Assembly (NCBI GenBank): GCA_905235115.1
Contig: CAJOKT010000010.1
Span: forward strand, 18,372-82,371
Source: an uncultured Peptostreptococcaceae bacterium
Lineage (GTDB): Bacteria > Bacillota > Clostridia > Peptostreptococcales > Anaerovoracaceae
DNA length: 64,000 bases
Direction: 5' to 3'
Under the pieces are notes generated by a model, which made no database searches, was not told the origin of the DNA, and saw nothing but the letters and a program-made list of their open reading frames with translations. The first letter of the stretch is position 1, and the number at the start of each line of letters is the position of its first letter. Made by a program: the position numbers and the translations under genes. Positions 1 through 7,835 of the stretch are shown here, one piece after another.

Positions 1-51
1 AGATGTGGTCCTTGGAGGCGGCGAAATAATATAAGCGAATTAATCTGATAT

Positions 52-87
52 CCGTTTCCGGAGTTGTGACCCGGAGACGGATTTTTT
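52..87 (+). terminator. Rho-independent terminator of an upstream gene
   Basis: A 10-bp stem (52-61 with 71-80, one G-T wobble) and a 9-nt loop are followed by ATTTTTT. It ends transcription coming from a gene outside the window, so the symporter gene downstream starts its own transcript. Confidence 0.75.
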
Positions 88-98
88 GTGCAAAAAAC

Positions 99-129
99 TT
101 GACTATATGGTTACCATATACTTTAGAAT
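99..129 (+). promoter_or_regulatory. MerR-type promoter with operator palindrome in a 19-bp spacer
   Basis: A -35 TTGACT (99-104) and a -10 TAGAAT (124-129) are separated by 19 bp, longer than the usual 17. Filling the spacer region is the palindrome TATATGG-TTA-CCATATA (104-120). A 19-20 bp spacer holding a dyad is the known layout of promoters activated by MerR-family regulators, which untwist the DNA. No regulator gene is visible here; it would lie upstream of the window or elsewhere. Confidence 0.6.
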
Positions 130-146
130 CGAGGAAGGAGGTTGGC

Positions 147-1517
147 ATGAGCAGAAAGAAACTTTCATTCAGAAACAAGATATGCTACGGAATAGGCGGG
201 ATATGTGACAACACGCTGTACACTCTGAGCGGCACATATCTTTTACTTTTCCTTACCACAGTGGCGGGGGTATCGCCTGCAGTGGCCGGGACGATATCCG
301 CTGTAGGATCCCTCTGGGAAGCCTTTGCGGGGCCTTACATAGGATACAGGTCGGATAACACGAAGAGCAGATTCGGCAAGAGGAGACCTTTCATGATGGC
401 GGCATCGGTCCCCATAGCGGTGATGACCAGCCTCCTTTTCATGACCATCAACGCGGGACCCGCGGTTAAAACCGTGTACTATCTGGCTGTGATAGTGCTG
501 TTCTGGACGTTTTTCAGCATGGACTTCGTGCCCTACGTCAGTCTGGGGGCGGATCTTACGGACGACTACCATGAACGCACGGTGCTCAGATCCTACGCCT
601 ACGTATTTAACCAGGTTGGCATGCTGATGGGTATGGTGCTTCCCACCCTCATAGTGAGCAGGGTGATGAAAACGGGAGCTGACGCCCAGAAAGGATGGCT
701 TGCGGTTGGGATTTTCTGCGGCTTGATAGCAGGTGCATCTGCACTGATCTCCGCACTTACGGTCAGAACAGGAGATGGCGCAAAAAATATGCCTGAAGAA
801 GCTCCCGGACCTAAGGGCAGGGCGGCAGGCGAGATCCTGAAGGAATATGCCTCTCTTCTAAAACTGAAGCCCATGAGATACATAGTTGTGGCTTCAGTGC
901 TCTATCTGGTGGCCAACACCTTCTTCTCATCTGACAGGGTATTCTTCATGACATATAACGCAGGCATGGGACAGGATAAGGTGTCCCTTGTGATGCTTGT
1001 GATAACTCTGTCGGGGATCGCCTTCGTGCCTGTCATAGAGAGGATGGCAGGGATGACTGACAAAACTTTGGCGTTCAGATACGGAATAGGCATTTCCGGG
1101 GCACTAATGATGGTACTCAGATTGTTCGATGTGACTTCGCTTGCAGGAATTATTCTTGTGAGCCTGCTGTACTCTCTGGCAAACACCTGTTACTGGCAGC
1201 TGATGCCATCCATGATCTATGACATCACAGAGGTTGTGGAAGCTGAAACGGGAGAGTCCAGGACGGGAGCGGTCATATCCTTCCAGGCGCTGTCAGAATC
1301 CCTGTCAATTGCGGTGGGTCTTCAGGGACTGGGTCTGATCCTGGGACTGGCAGGATTCGATGAGAGCATTGCGTTCAGTCTTCAGCCCGTATCTGCTCTT
1401 AACTGGATATCAAATTGCTTCACTCTTATCCCCGGGCTCTTCATGGCCCTGGTATTCATAGTCATGCTAAAATATCCCATTAATAAAAGGACCATGGATG
1501 ACATAAGGAAGTCATGA
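147..1517 (+). CDS. GPH-family (MelB-like) sugar:cation symporter
   Basis: A 456-residue membrane protein of the major facilitator fold. The N-terminus has the glycoside-pentoside-hexuronide pattern (KICYGIGGICDN, then the cytoplasmic loop RSDNTKSRFGKRRPF), and the family signature PYVSLGADLTDDYHERT follows after the fourth helix. About 12 hydrophobic segments are visible, as is usual. The family imports sugars or glycosides with Na+ or H+; the substrate cannot be read from sequence. The start at 147 is chosen because AAGGAGG lies 7 bases upstream; an in-frame start at 66 would lie inside the upstream terminator and promoter. It sits behind a MerR-type promoter, so inducible expression is inferred. 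Confidence 0.88.
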   Translation: MSRKKLSFRNKICYGIGGICDNTLYTLSGTYLLLFLTTVAGVSPAVAGTISAVGSLWEAFAGPYIGYRSDNTKSRFGKRRPFMMAASVPIAVMTSLLFMTINAGPAVKTVYYLAVIVLFWTFFSMDFVPYVSLGADLTDDYHERTVLRSYAYVFNQVGMLMGMVLPTLIVSRVMKTGADAQKGWLAVGIFCGLIAGASALISALTVRTGDGAKNMPEEAPGPKGRAAGEILKEYASLLKLKPMRYIVVASVLYLVANTFFSSDRVFFMTYNAGMGQDKVSLVMLVITLSGIAFVPVIERMAGMTDKTLAFRYGIGISGALMMVLRLFDVTSLAGIILVSLLYSLANTCYWQLMPSMIYDITEVVEAETGESRTGAVISFQALSESLSIAVGLQGLGLILGLAGFDESIAFSLQPVSALNWISNCFTLIPGLFMALVFIVMLKYPINKRTMDDIRKS

Positions 1518-1537
1518 ACCTGACAATGATATGAAGT

Positions 1538-1801
1538 TTGATTGAAGAGGGTGTGACAGAAAAAGGGGAAGACAGTTTATTGTTGATACATAAATCATAT
1601 TACCCGAATGGGGACATCTCATTTTCCTACATTCAACTGTCTTCAGTGGTGATTGCCACAGTGGCACCTTTGATGATCTACGGGGATAAAGGGCTTCAAG
1701 ATATTTTCGGCGGCTGTCCGGGAATATGGATAGCATTAGGATCGTTTGGACTGTTGTTGATATTACCGAAAATACGTAGGATCAAAGGAGATGGACAGTG
1801 A
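1538..1801 (+). CDS. Small two-helix membrane ORF, probable transporter remnant
   Basis: An 87-codon ORF beginning with TTG, without a clear ribosome-binding site. Residues about 33-50 (SSVVIATVAPLMIYG) and 62-78 (GIWIALGSFGLLLILP) are hydrophobic and end in a basic tail KIRRIK, resembling the last helices of an MFS protein. I do not recognise a family. It may be the decayed 3' end of a second transporter gene or a chance ORF; the bidirectional terminator behind it would close its transcript. Confidence 0.3.
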   Translation: MIEEGVTEKGEDSLLLIHKSYYPNGDISFSYIQLSSVVIATVAPLMIYGDKGLQDIFGGCPGIWIALGSFGLLLILPKIRRIKGDGQ

Positions 1802-1864
1802 CTCTGTCGAACATAGTTTTTCGCAAAAACAGAAGAGCTATGCTTTATGTTTAGGTTAAAATAT

Positions 1865-1900
1865 AAAAGAGCAGATCTGAAACATCAGATCTGCTCTTTT
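1865..1900. terminator. Bidirectional terminator
   Basis: A perfect 15-bp stem (1865-1879 with 1886-1900) around a 6-nt loop, flanked by four A on one side and four T on the other, so it can act on both strands. It separates the plus-strand genes from the minus-strand Mur-ligase-like gene. Confidence 0.85.
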
Positions 1901-1913
1901 GGAATCAGCATTA

Positions 1914-2603
1914 TCAGTCTTCTTCAAAATCTCTCATGCCCAGGATGTCTTCCTTTGTGACCTCCTGTCTTACTTCTTTTGGCCTGGAGGGGAAGACGTA
2001 TCTCACCAGAGCATCTCTCACGTGGGAGGGTTCGATGCCCATGAGGGACGCGCAGCCGAATGCGATCACGGAGCGGAGAACATCTTCTATGTCCGTGGAT
2101 CCTATGGTCACTCCTGCGAAAAGGTTTTTGTCATATCCAGGTATGAATCTGCTGATCATGCGGGACCCCGTGTCTGAAGCGGGCCTGTAGACCAGCTCGA
2201 AGCTGTAGCCTGAAGGGCCGGGTTTGATGTTCTGGGCGAAGAAATTTGCGTCCGGATCATCCAGGTCGAAGGTGAAGACCTTGGCGTCACAGGATGAAAT
2301 GAGGTCCCTGAGAAGGGGATCCTTAAGCGGCGCCAGGACTCTGCCGCCCTTTGCCAGAAAGCGGACGTCCTCAGCACTGGTCTCCGTCAGGCCCTCGAAG
2401 GCCACGGATTCCGGCTTCGGATCTTTAGGGTCGGAGCCATCTACATCACGCTCTCCTCCGGTGAAGATCATGCTTCCGTCGGCGGACCTTCTGGATACCG
2501 GACTGATGGCCGTGTAATTAATGACGAAGTCGCAGAGAGGGACGCAGGAACCCTCTGACAGAGTTCTTTTGAGATATAGAGTTTTTCTGTCGCTTTTTGC
2601 CAT
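1914..2603 (-). CDS. Stand-alone Mur-ligase-like domain protein without a P-loop
   Basis: A 229-residue protein. Its C-terminal half resembles the later part of the Mur ligase central domain: VFTFDLDDPDANFFAQNIKP and then FELVY match the 'TYGxDxPAD..AxNI....GxxFxL' strand pattern, followed by FIPGYDKNLFAGV and a helix LMGIEPSHVRDAL ending in VFPSR, like the 'PGxxNxxNxxAAxAxAxxLGI....I..AL....VPGR' stretch of MurE. The ATP-binding P-loop GTNGKT and the C-terminal ligase domain are missing, so ligase activity is not expected. It follows rpsT on the same strand after a terminator, and no good promoter is seen. Murligase ancestry is inference from pattern only. Confidence 0.42.
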   Translation of the reverse strand: MAKSDRKTLYLKRTLSEGSCVPLCDFVINYTAISPVSRRSADGSMIFTGGERDVDGSDPKDPKPESVAFEGLTETSAEDVRFLAKGGRVLAPLKDPLLRDLISSCDAKVFTFDLDDPDANFFAQNIKPGPSGYSFELVYRPASDTGSRMISRFIPGYDKNLFAGVTIGSTDIEDVLRSVIAFGCASLMGIEPSHVRDALVRYVFPSRPKEVRQEVTKEDILGMRDFEED

Positions 2604-2613
2604 GATATCTACC

Positions 2614-2650
2614 TAAAAAAAGAGCCCAGAGGAGACACATTCTCTGGGCC
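2614..2650 (-). terminator. Terminator of rpsT
   Basis: Read on the minus strand, GCCCAGAG (2649-2642) pairs with CTCTGGGC (2631-2624) and runs into seven T. It lies between rpsT and the Mur-ligase-like gene, so the latter depends on readthrough or an unseen promoter. Confidence 0.8.
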
Positions 2651-2701
2651 AGTTGCTCATTCTTACGCATTTAACTTATGCGCTGTGGGGACGGGTGAGA
2701 C

Positions 2702-2974
2702 TTATTTCGCAGCCTTTAAGTTATTGAGCCTTCCGGCCAGTCTTGAAGTTTTACGAGAAGCTGCATTCTTGGAAATAGTTCCCTTAGCGGCTGCCTGCAT
2801 GAGCTCCTTTTCAGCGAGTCTGAAAGTCTCCTCAGCCTTCTCGAGGTCTTCCTCTGCGAGGGCGTTGTCAAAGTTCTTAAGGACGTCCTTAAGGTGACCC
2901 TTGATCCTTCTGTTCGTCGCTGTCTTCTTGTTGATTACCTGAATTCTCTTCTTCGCGGATTTAATGTTAGCCAT
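2702..2974 (-). CDS. rpsT: 30S ribosomal protein S20
   Basis: A 90-residue, lysine- and arginine-rich protein with the classic S20 beginning MANIKSAKKRIQ and RRIKGHLKD, of normal length. It binds 16S rRNA early in assembly of the small ribosomal subunit. The start is preceded by GGGGTGA. It is monocistronic: its own consensus promoter lies about 90 bases upstream and a strong terminator follows. Confidence 0.97.
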   Translation of the reverse strand: MANIKSAKKRIQVINKKTATNRRIKGHLKDVLKNFDNALAEEDLEKAEETFRLAEKELMQAAAKGTISKNAASRKTSRLAGRLNNLKAAK

Positions 2975-3062
2975 AAAATTTTCACCCCACTTTATATTAT
3001 TTTGTTTCTCGGCCCGGGGTTCGGGTTAAAAACCTCCGGAGCACAATAAATTCGCGACTATT

Positions 3063-3091
3063 ATTATATATGGCGACTCTCTAAAAAGCAA
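3063..3091 (-). promoter_or_regulatory. rpsT promoter
   Basis: On the minus strand TTGCTT (3091-3086), a 17-bp spacer and a perfect TATAAT (3068-3063). The predicted leader of roughly 80 bases contains a GC-rich stretch (3010-3040) that could hold the S20 autoregulatory structure; I did not fold it. Confidence 0.75.
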
Positions 3092-3227
3092 GGGAAATTT
3101 GCGTGATTTTGAAGGAATATTATCACGTCCGGATGGCCTGCTGCCTGCACGCAAAAAACGGGTTCAGGCCGTAAACTGCCGGCAGGGATGTCCCGCATCG
3201 TACGCGAACTGATCCCGCAAAATATAA

Positions 3228-3260
3228 GTGCTTTATTTGAAAGCACAAAAGTGGTATGAT
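3228..3260 (+). promoter_or_regulatory. Hairpin dyad and extended -10 before rmuC
   Basis: A perfect dyad GTGCTTT-ATTTG-AAAGCAC (3228-3246) stands just upstream of TGGTATGAT (3252-3260), an extended -10 with no clear -35. The 364-base gap between rpsT and rmuC otherwise holds only the rpsT promoter and several GCAAAA/TTTTGC motifs (3151, 3216, 3297, 3321). The dyad could be an operator. Confidence 0.45.
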
Positions 3261-3338
3261 GTATTCGTGAAAAGTTGACCGCAAGAGGGCAGAAGGTTTT
3301 GCGGCTTTATTCAAAGGGTATTTTGCAAAGGGGACATC

Positions 3339-4502
3339 ATGGATAGTATTATGAACGTTCTTGACACGAACACGCTTTTAGTACTGGTAATGATAACATC
3401 GGTGGCGGCCCTCATCGCCATCATCGCCCTGATCATCTCCAACAGGGGGCTTTCCAGGGAGCTGGACGTCCTTTCAAGGGCCTACACGGAAGTGGGCAGC
3501 AGGACCGGCGAACTGATGGACGCCAGACTGTCTGACATGAACCGCAGGATCTCGGACATGGCCATTCAGAACGAGGCCAGCCTGGAGAAGATGCGGCTGA
3601 CTGTGGACGATAAACTGCAGAAGACTCTGGACGACAGGCTGACCAACTCTTTCAGCCAGGTCAGCGACCGGCTTGAGCAGGTCTACAGGGGTCTGGGCGA
3701 GATGCAGACTCTGGCTCAGGGAGTAGGGGATCTCAAGAAGGTGCTCTCCAACGTGAAGACCAGAGGGACTCTGGGCGAGGTACAGCTGGGAGCGATCCTG
3801 AGAGAGATACTCTCAAAAGACCAGTACTCCGAGAACATAGCCACCAAGCCGGGTTCCTCCGACAGGGTGGAATTCGCAGTCAAACTTCCGGGAGACGGAG
3901 AGAGGCCGGTGTACCTGCCCATAGATTCCAAGTTCCCGGGAGAGAGATACGCCAGGCTGAGGGACGCCTCCGAAAGCGGCTCAAGAGAGCTGGTAGAAGC
4001 TGCCTGGAAGGCCCTGGAGCAGGTGATCAAGGCAGAGGCAAAAGACATATCGGACAAGTACATCGCACCCCCTTACACCACGGATTTTGCGGTGATGTTC
4101 CTTCCTTTTGAGGGACTTTATTCCGAGGTGGTGAACAGAGGTATGATAGAGGTCCTTCAGAGGGACTATCACGTGAACATAGCAGGCCCCGCCACTATGG
4201 CTGCTCTTCTGAACAGCCTTCAGATGGGCTTCAGGACTCTGGCCATAGAGAAACATTCCAGCGAGGTCTGGGAGATACTGGGAGCTGTAAAGACCGAGTT
4301 CTCCAGCTTCTCAGAAGTCCTGGCCAGCACCAGGAAGAGGCTGAGGCAGGCAGATGAGGATCTGGACAAGCTGGTTGGAGCCAGGACCAGGGCCATCGAA
4401 AGGAAGCTCAGGTCCGTGGAGGCCTGGAGTCACGGGGATAAGGATGAGGACCCTCTTATGACGGAAGCCCTTTACGGGGACTCCGAAGACGAAGATCATT
4501 GA
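3339..4502 (+). CDS. rmuC: DNA recombination protein RmuC family
   Basis: A 387-residue protein: one N-terminal membrane helix (about residues 12-33), a long coiled coil (about 35-130), then the conserved RmuC nuclease-like core including the stretch VKTRGTLGEVQLGAILREIL and LPIDSKFPGERY, and an acidic tail. RmuC limits inversions at short repeats in E. coli and has a PD-(D/E)XK-like fold. The start at 3339 follows AAAGGGG. It heads an operon-like run with the phosphoesterase, deoB and pdp. Confidence 0.92.
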   Translation: MDSIMNVLDTNTLLVLVMITSVAALIAIIALIISNRGLSRELDVLSRAYTEVGSRTGELMDARLSDMNRRISDMAIQNEASLEKMRLTVDDKLQKTLDDRLTNSFSQVSDRLEQVYRGLGEMQTLAQGVGDLKKVLSNVKTRGTLGEVQLGAILREILSKDQYSENIATKPGSSDRVEFAVKLPGDGERPVYLPIDSKFPGERYARLRDASESGSRELVEAAWKALEQVIKAEAKDISDKYIAPPYTTDFAVMFLPFEGLYSEVVNRGMIEVLQRDYHVNIAGPATMAALLNSLQMGFRTLAIEKHSSEVWEILGAVKTEFSSFSEVLASTRKRLRQADEDLDKLVGARTRAIERKLRSVEAWSHGDKDEDPLMTEALYGDSEDEDH

Positions 4503-4520
4503 TACAGGAAAACATACAGA

Positions 4521-5258
4521 ATGAGATTTTTTGCGATCGCTGACCCTCATCTCTCCTTCGATGAGGAGGGGGTCATGCAGAAACCCATGTCGGTCTTCGG
4601 ACCCATATGGGATGATCACTGGCAAAAACTGAAGAAATGCTGGACGGAGACGGTCACCGGCGATGACTGCGTAATTGTGGCGGGGGACATCTCCTGGGGC
4701 ATGAAGCTGGAGGAGGCCAGGGTGGACCTGGACCACCTGAGGGAACTTCCCGGGATCAAGGTGTTCTTCAAGGGAAATCATGATCTTTGGTGGATCTCCC
4801 AGAAGAGCCTGGACATGCTTTACGCCGAAGAGGATGAGAACGGTGTGATGGTGCCGGATCCCAGGATGAGGTTCATAAAGAATGACGCCTTCGTTTCCGA
4901 CGGAGTCGCGGTCTGCGGCACCAGAGGATGGGTCTGCCCGGGCTCCGACGAGTTCACCGAGCACGACATGAAGATATATCTCAGGGAAGCCGGAAGGCTG
5001 GAGAGGTCCCTTCAGGCAGGCAGGGACAGCGGGGCGGAGACCCTCATAGGAGTGCTCCATTACCCGCCCACCAATGACATGCATCAGCCCTCGCTTTTCA
5101 CCCGGCTCATGGAGGAGTACGGGGTGAAGACCTGCGTATACGGGCATCTGCACAAGCAGGAGAATTTCAAAAGAGGCATCAAGGGTGTCTTAAACGGCGT
5201 TGAATACAGGCTGGTGAGCTACGACTACGTGGAAGGTCAGCCGGTCAGGATAATTTAG
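4521..5258 (+). CDS. Calcineurin-like metallophosphoesterase
   Basis: A 245-residue cytoplasmic enzyme with all metal-binding motifs of the family: ADPHLS at the N-terminus, AGDISWG (about residue 52), GNHDLWW (about 88), GVLHYPP and YGHLHKQ near the C-terminus. These coordinate two metal ions for phosphoester hydrolysis. The substrate is not evident. It lies 18 bases after rmuC and 12 bases before deoB, so it is probably co-transcribed with both. Confidence 0.88.
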   Translation: MRFFAIADPHLSFDEEGVMQKPMSVFGPIWDDHWQKLKKCWTETVTGDDCVIVAGDISWGMKLEEARVDLDHLRELPGIKVFFKGNHDLWWISQKSLDMLYAEEDENGVMVPDPRMRFIKNDAFVSDGVAVCGTRGWVCPGSDEFTEHDMKIYLREAGRLERSLQAGRDSGAETLIGVLHYPPTNDMHQPSLFTRLMEEYGVKTCVYGHLHKQENFKRGIKGVLNGVEYRLVSYDYVEGQPVRII

Positions 5259-5270
5259 GAGGAACAAGCA

Positions 5271-6443
5271 ATGAAGGTTTTGATAGTGGTAACAGATTCT
5301 CTGGGCGTGGGAGCAATGCCGGACGCACCCAACTACGGGGACTATGATGTGGATACCTTCGGACACATCTGGAAGTTCAACGGAGGACTCCACATCCCCA
5401 ACATGCTGAAGCTGGGGTGGGGAAACATAGAAGGCATTCTGGACGGTGAGCTCAAGACGGAGGATCCCATCGGCTCTTTCGGCAGGATGGCTGAAGCTTC
5501 AAAGGGAAAGGACACCACTACCGGTCACTGGGAGATCGCAGGACTGAAGACGGAGGTGCCCTTCAAGACCTATCCTGACGGATTTCCCAGGGAATTCATG
5601 GACAAGTATGAAGAGGCCATAGGCATCCGATGCCTGGGGAACTGCACGGCTTCCGGCACGCAGATCATAGAGGACTACGGAGACGAGCATGAAGCCACTG
5701 GAAAGCCCATTGTCTATACATCTGCCGATTCCGTATTCCAGATCGCAATGAACGTTCAGAAGTTCGGCCTGGACACTCTCTACAGATACTGCGAGACCGC
5801 TCGTGAGATGCTGGTGGGCGAGTTCGCCTGCGGACGGGTCATTGCAAGGCCTTACATCGTAAATGAGGACGGCGAGAGGGAGAGGACCTCCGACAGGAGA
5901 GATTACTCGGTAACACCTTTTGCGGAGACCATCCTGAACAAGGTGGAGCAGGCAGGCCTCACGGTCTATGCCGTGGGCAAGATCAGCGACATCTTCAACG
6001 GCTGGGGCGTGACGGAATCGGTCCACAACACGGACGACATGAACGGTGTGGACAACACTCTGGAGGCTCTTGACAAGGACTTCAACGGATTCATCTTCAC
6101 CAATCTGGTGGACTTTGATTCCAAGTACGGACACAGACGTGACCCCAAGGGCTACGGAGAGAACATCGAGAGATTCGACAGAAGACTTCCCGAGATCATA
6201 GAACATCTGGGAGATGATGACATACTGTTCATCACCGCCGACCACGGAAACGATCCCACCTACACAGGCACGGATCACACGAGAGAATACGTCCCGCTCA
6301 TCGCTTACGGCAAAAAAGTCAAGGCCGGAGTGGACCTGGGCACCAGAGCAAGCTTCGCTGATCTGGGAGCCACGGTCTGCGACCTGCTTGGCGCCGGGCA
6401 GACGGGATTCGGAACTTCGTTCAAAGAGGAGATACTCAAATGA
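5271..6443 (+). CDS. deoB: Phosphopentomutase
   Basis: A 390-residue enzyme of the alkaline phosphatase fold that interconverts (deoxy)ribose 1- and 5-phosphate in nucleoside salvage. It shows TDSLGVGAMPDAPNYGD at the start, the KGKDTTTGHWE segment with the phospho-accepting threonine, and the metal site ITADHGNDP...DHTREYVPL. TAGGAGG lies 8 bases before the start. Its stop overlaps the start of pdp (ATGA), and together they break pyrimidine nucleosides down to ribose 5-phosphate. Confidence 0.97.
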   Translation: MKVLIVVTDSLGVGAMPDAPNYGDYDVDTFGHIWKFNGGLHIPNMLKLGWGNIEGILDGELKTEDPIGSFGRMAEASKGKDTTTGHWEIAGLKTEVPFKTYPDGFPREFMDKYEEAIGIRCLGNCTASGTQIIEDYGDEHEATGKPIVYTSADSVFQIAMNVQKFGLDTLYRYCETAREMLVGEFACGRVIARPYIVNEDGERERTSDRRDYSVTPFAETILNKVEQAGLTVYAVGKISDIFNGWGVTESVHNTDDMNGVDNTLEALDKDFNGFIFTNLVDFDSKYGHRRDPKGYGENIERFDRRLPEIIEHLGDDDILFITADHGNDPTYTGTDHTREYVPLIAYGKKVKAGVDLGTRASFADLGATVCDLLGAGQTGFGTSFKEEILK

Positions 6444-7753
6444 ATTTCAACATGAATGATCTGATAATCAAGAAGAGGGACGGCAAGCCCCTCTCCACGG
6501 AAGAGATCAACTGGATCATAGACGGCACGGTAAAGGGCACTATCCCAGATTACCAGCTGTCGGCCCTTCTCATGGCCATATTTTTCCGCGGACTGGACAG
6601 GGATGAGACTTACGCTCTCACCGCAGCCATGAGATATTCCGGAGACATCGTGGATCTCAGCGCCATAAGAGGCATCAAGGTGGACAAGCATTCCACCGGT
6701 GGAGTAGGGGATAAGACCACCCTTGTGGTAGCTCCGCTCGCCTCAGCCTGCGGAGTTCCCATCGCCAAGATGTCCGGAAGAGGACTTGGATTCACAGGCG
6801 GCACCGTAGATAAGATGGAATCCATTCCGGGATTCAGGATCGAACTGGAGCCGGAGGAGTTCCTTGCCCAGGTGAGAGATATAGGCATGGCGGTCATCGG
6901 GCAGAGCGCCCACATCGACCCTGCTGACAAAAAACTCTACGCTTTGAGGGACGTCACGGGCACGGTGGATAACTTCGGTCTCATCGCGTCATCCATCATG
7001 AGCAAAAAACTTGCTGCCGGCTCCGATGCCATCGTCCTTGACGTGAAGTGCGGCGAGGGAGCCTTCATGGAAAACATCGAAGACGCGGTGACACTGGCCG
7101 ATCTCATGGTGGACATAGGCTACGACGCGGGACGGAGGACCGTGGCCTGCATAACTGACATGAGCCAGCCTCTTGGTAAGGCAGTGGGAAATGCCCTTGA
7201 GGTCATGGAAGCCATAGATACCCTCTACGGAAGAGGGCCTGAGGACATCACCGAACTTTCAGTGAAGCTTGCGGGTATCATGATCTACCTGGGCGGAAAG
7301 GCGGAGACCCCAGAGGACGGCCAGAAACTGGCCGGGGAGGCCCTTACCAGCCGCACAGGACTTACTCAGATGAGGATGTTCATCGAAGCCCAGGGAGGAA
7401 ACGGCGACGTGATCTACGATTACAGTCTGTTCCCCCAGCCTGCTCACTCTCTTGAACTGAGAGCTTCATGCTCCGGATACGTGGCGAAGATCAATGCGAG
7501 ACAGATCGGGCTGGCCTCTCAGCATCTGGGCGCGGGCAGAGCTTCCAAGGAAGATAAGATAGATCTTTCTGCAGGAATCGTCCTCAACAAAAAAGTAGGA
7601 GACCGGGTGGAGGAAGGAGAGCTTCTCCTCACGCTTCTCGGAAACGACCAGACCAAGCTTGAGGCAGGACAGAGACTGGCGGAGAGGGCATTCCGGTTCT
7701 CGGATGAGCCGGTGGAGAGACCTGAGCTCATAAAGGAGATCATCGGGCTTTGA
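6440..7753 (+). CDS. pdp: Pyrimidine-nucleoside phosphorylase
   Basis: A 437-residue member of the thymidine/pyrimidine-nucleoside phosphorylase family. The phosphate/nucleoside-binding segment KHSTGGVGDKTTL and the signature GRGLGFTGGTVDKMESIPG are intact, and the C-terminal PYNP domain is present. It cleaves uridine or thymidine with phosphate to free base and (deoxy)ribose 1-phosphate, the substrate of DeoB just upstream, with which it overlaps by 4 bases. Whether it prefers uridine or thymidine cannot be told here. Confidence 0.95.
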   Translation: MNFNMNDLIIKKRDGKPLSTEEINWIIDGTVKGTIPDYQLSALLMAIFFRGLDRDETYALTAAMRYSGDIVDLSAIRGIKVDKHSTGGVGDKTTLVVAPLASACGVPIAKMSGRGLGFTGGTVDKMESIPGFRIELEPEEFLAQVRDIGMAVIGQSAHIDPADKKLYALRDVTGTVDNFGLIASSIMSKKLAAGSDAIVLDVKCGEGAFMENIEDAVTLADLMVDIGYDAGRRTVACITDMSQPLGKAVGNALEVMEAIDTLYGRGPEDITELSVKLAGIMIYLGGKAETPEDGQKLAGEALTSRTGLTQMRMFIEAQGGNGDVIYDYSLFPQPAHSLELRASCSGYVAKINARQIGLASQHLGAGRASKEDKIDLSAGIVLNKKVGDRVEEGELLLTLLGNDQTKLEAGQRLAERAFRFSDEPVERPELIKEIIGL

Positions 7754-7764
7754 TGTTTTGCGCC

Positions 7765-7793
7765 TTGTTGAGGGCAGGATGTTGTGTTATAAT
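7765..7793 (+). promoter_or_regulatory. Promoter of the BMP-type binding protein gene
   Basis: TTGTTG (7765-7770), a 17-bp spacer and TATAAT (7788-7793) with TG in the extended position. A TTTTGCGC motif (7756-7763) lies between the pdp stop and the -35. Confidence 0.75.
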
Positions 7794-7835
7794 ACTCAAG
7801 GTCATCTTCAAATCTGAAGGAAAAGGATATTACAT

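Noticed and set aside
66..146. Upstream start of the GPH symporter
   Set aside because: The extra 27 codons would be read through the terminator and promoter; the ATG at 147 has a strong ribosome-binding site and family-like N-terminus.
4311..5153. 280-codon open frame on the minus strand across rmuC and the phosphoesterase
   Set aside because: It runs antisense to two genes with clear domain motifs, has no domain itself and owes its length to the GC-rich codon pattern.
5499..6278. 259-codon minus-strand frame inside deoB
   Set aside because: Antisense shadow; deoB shows all catalytic motifs on the plus strand.
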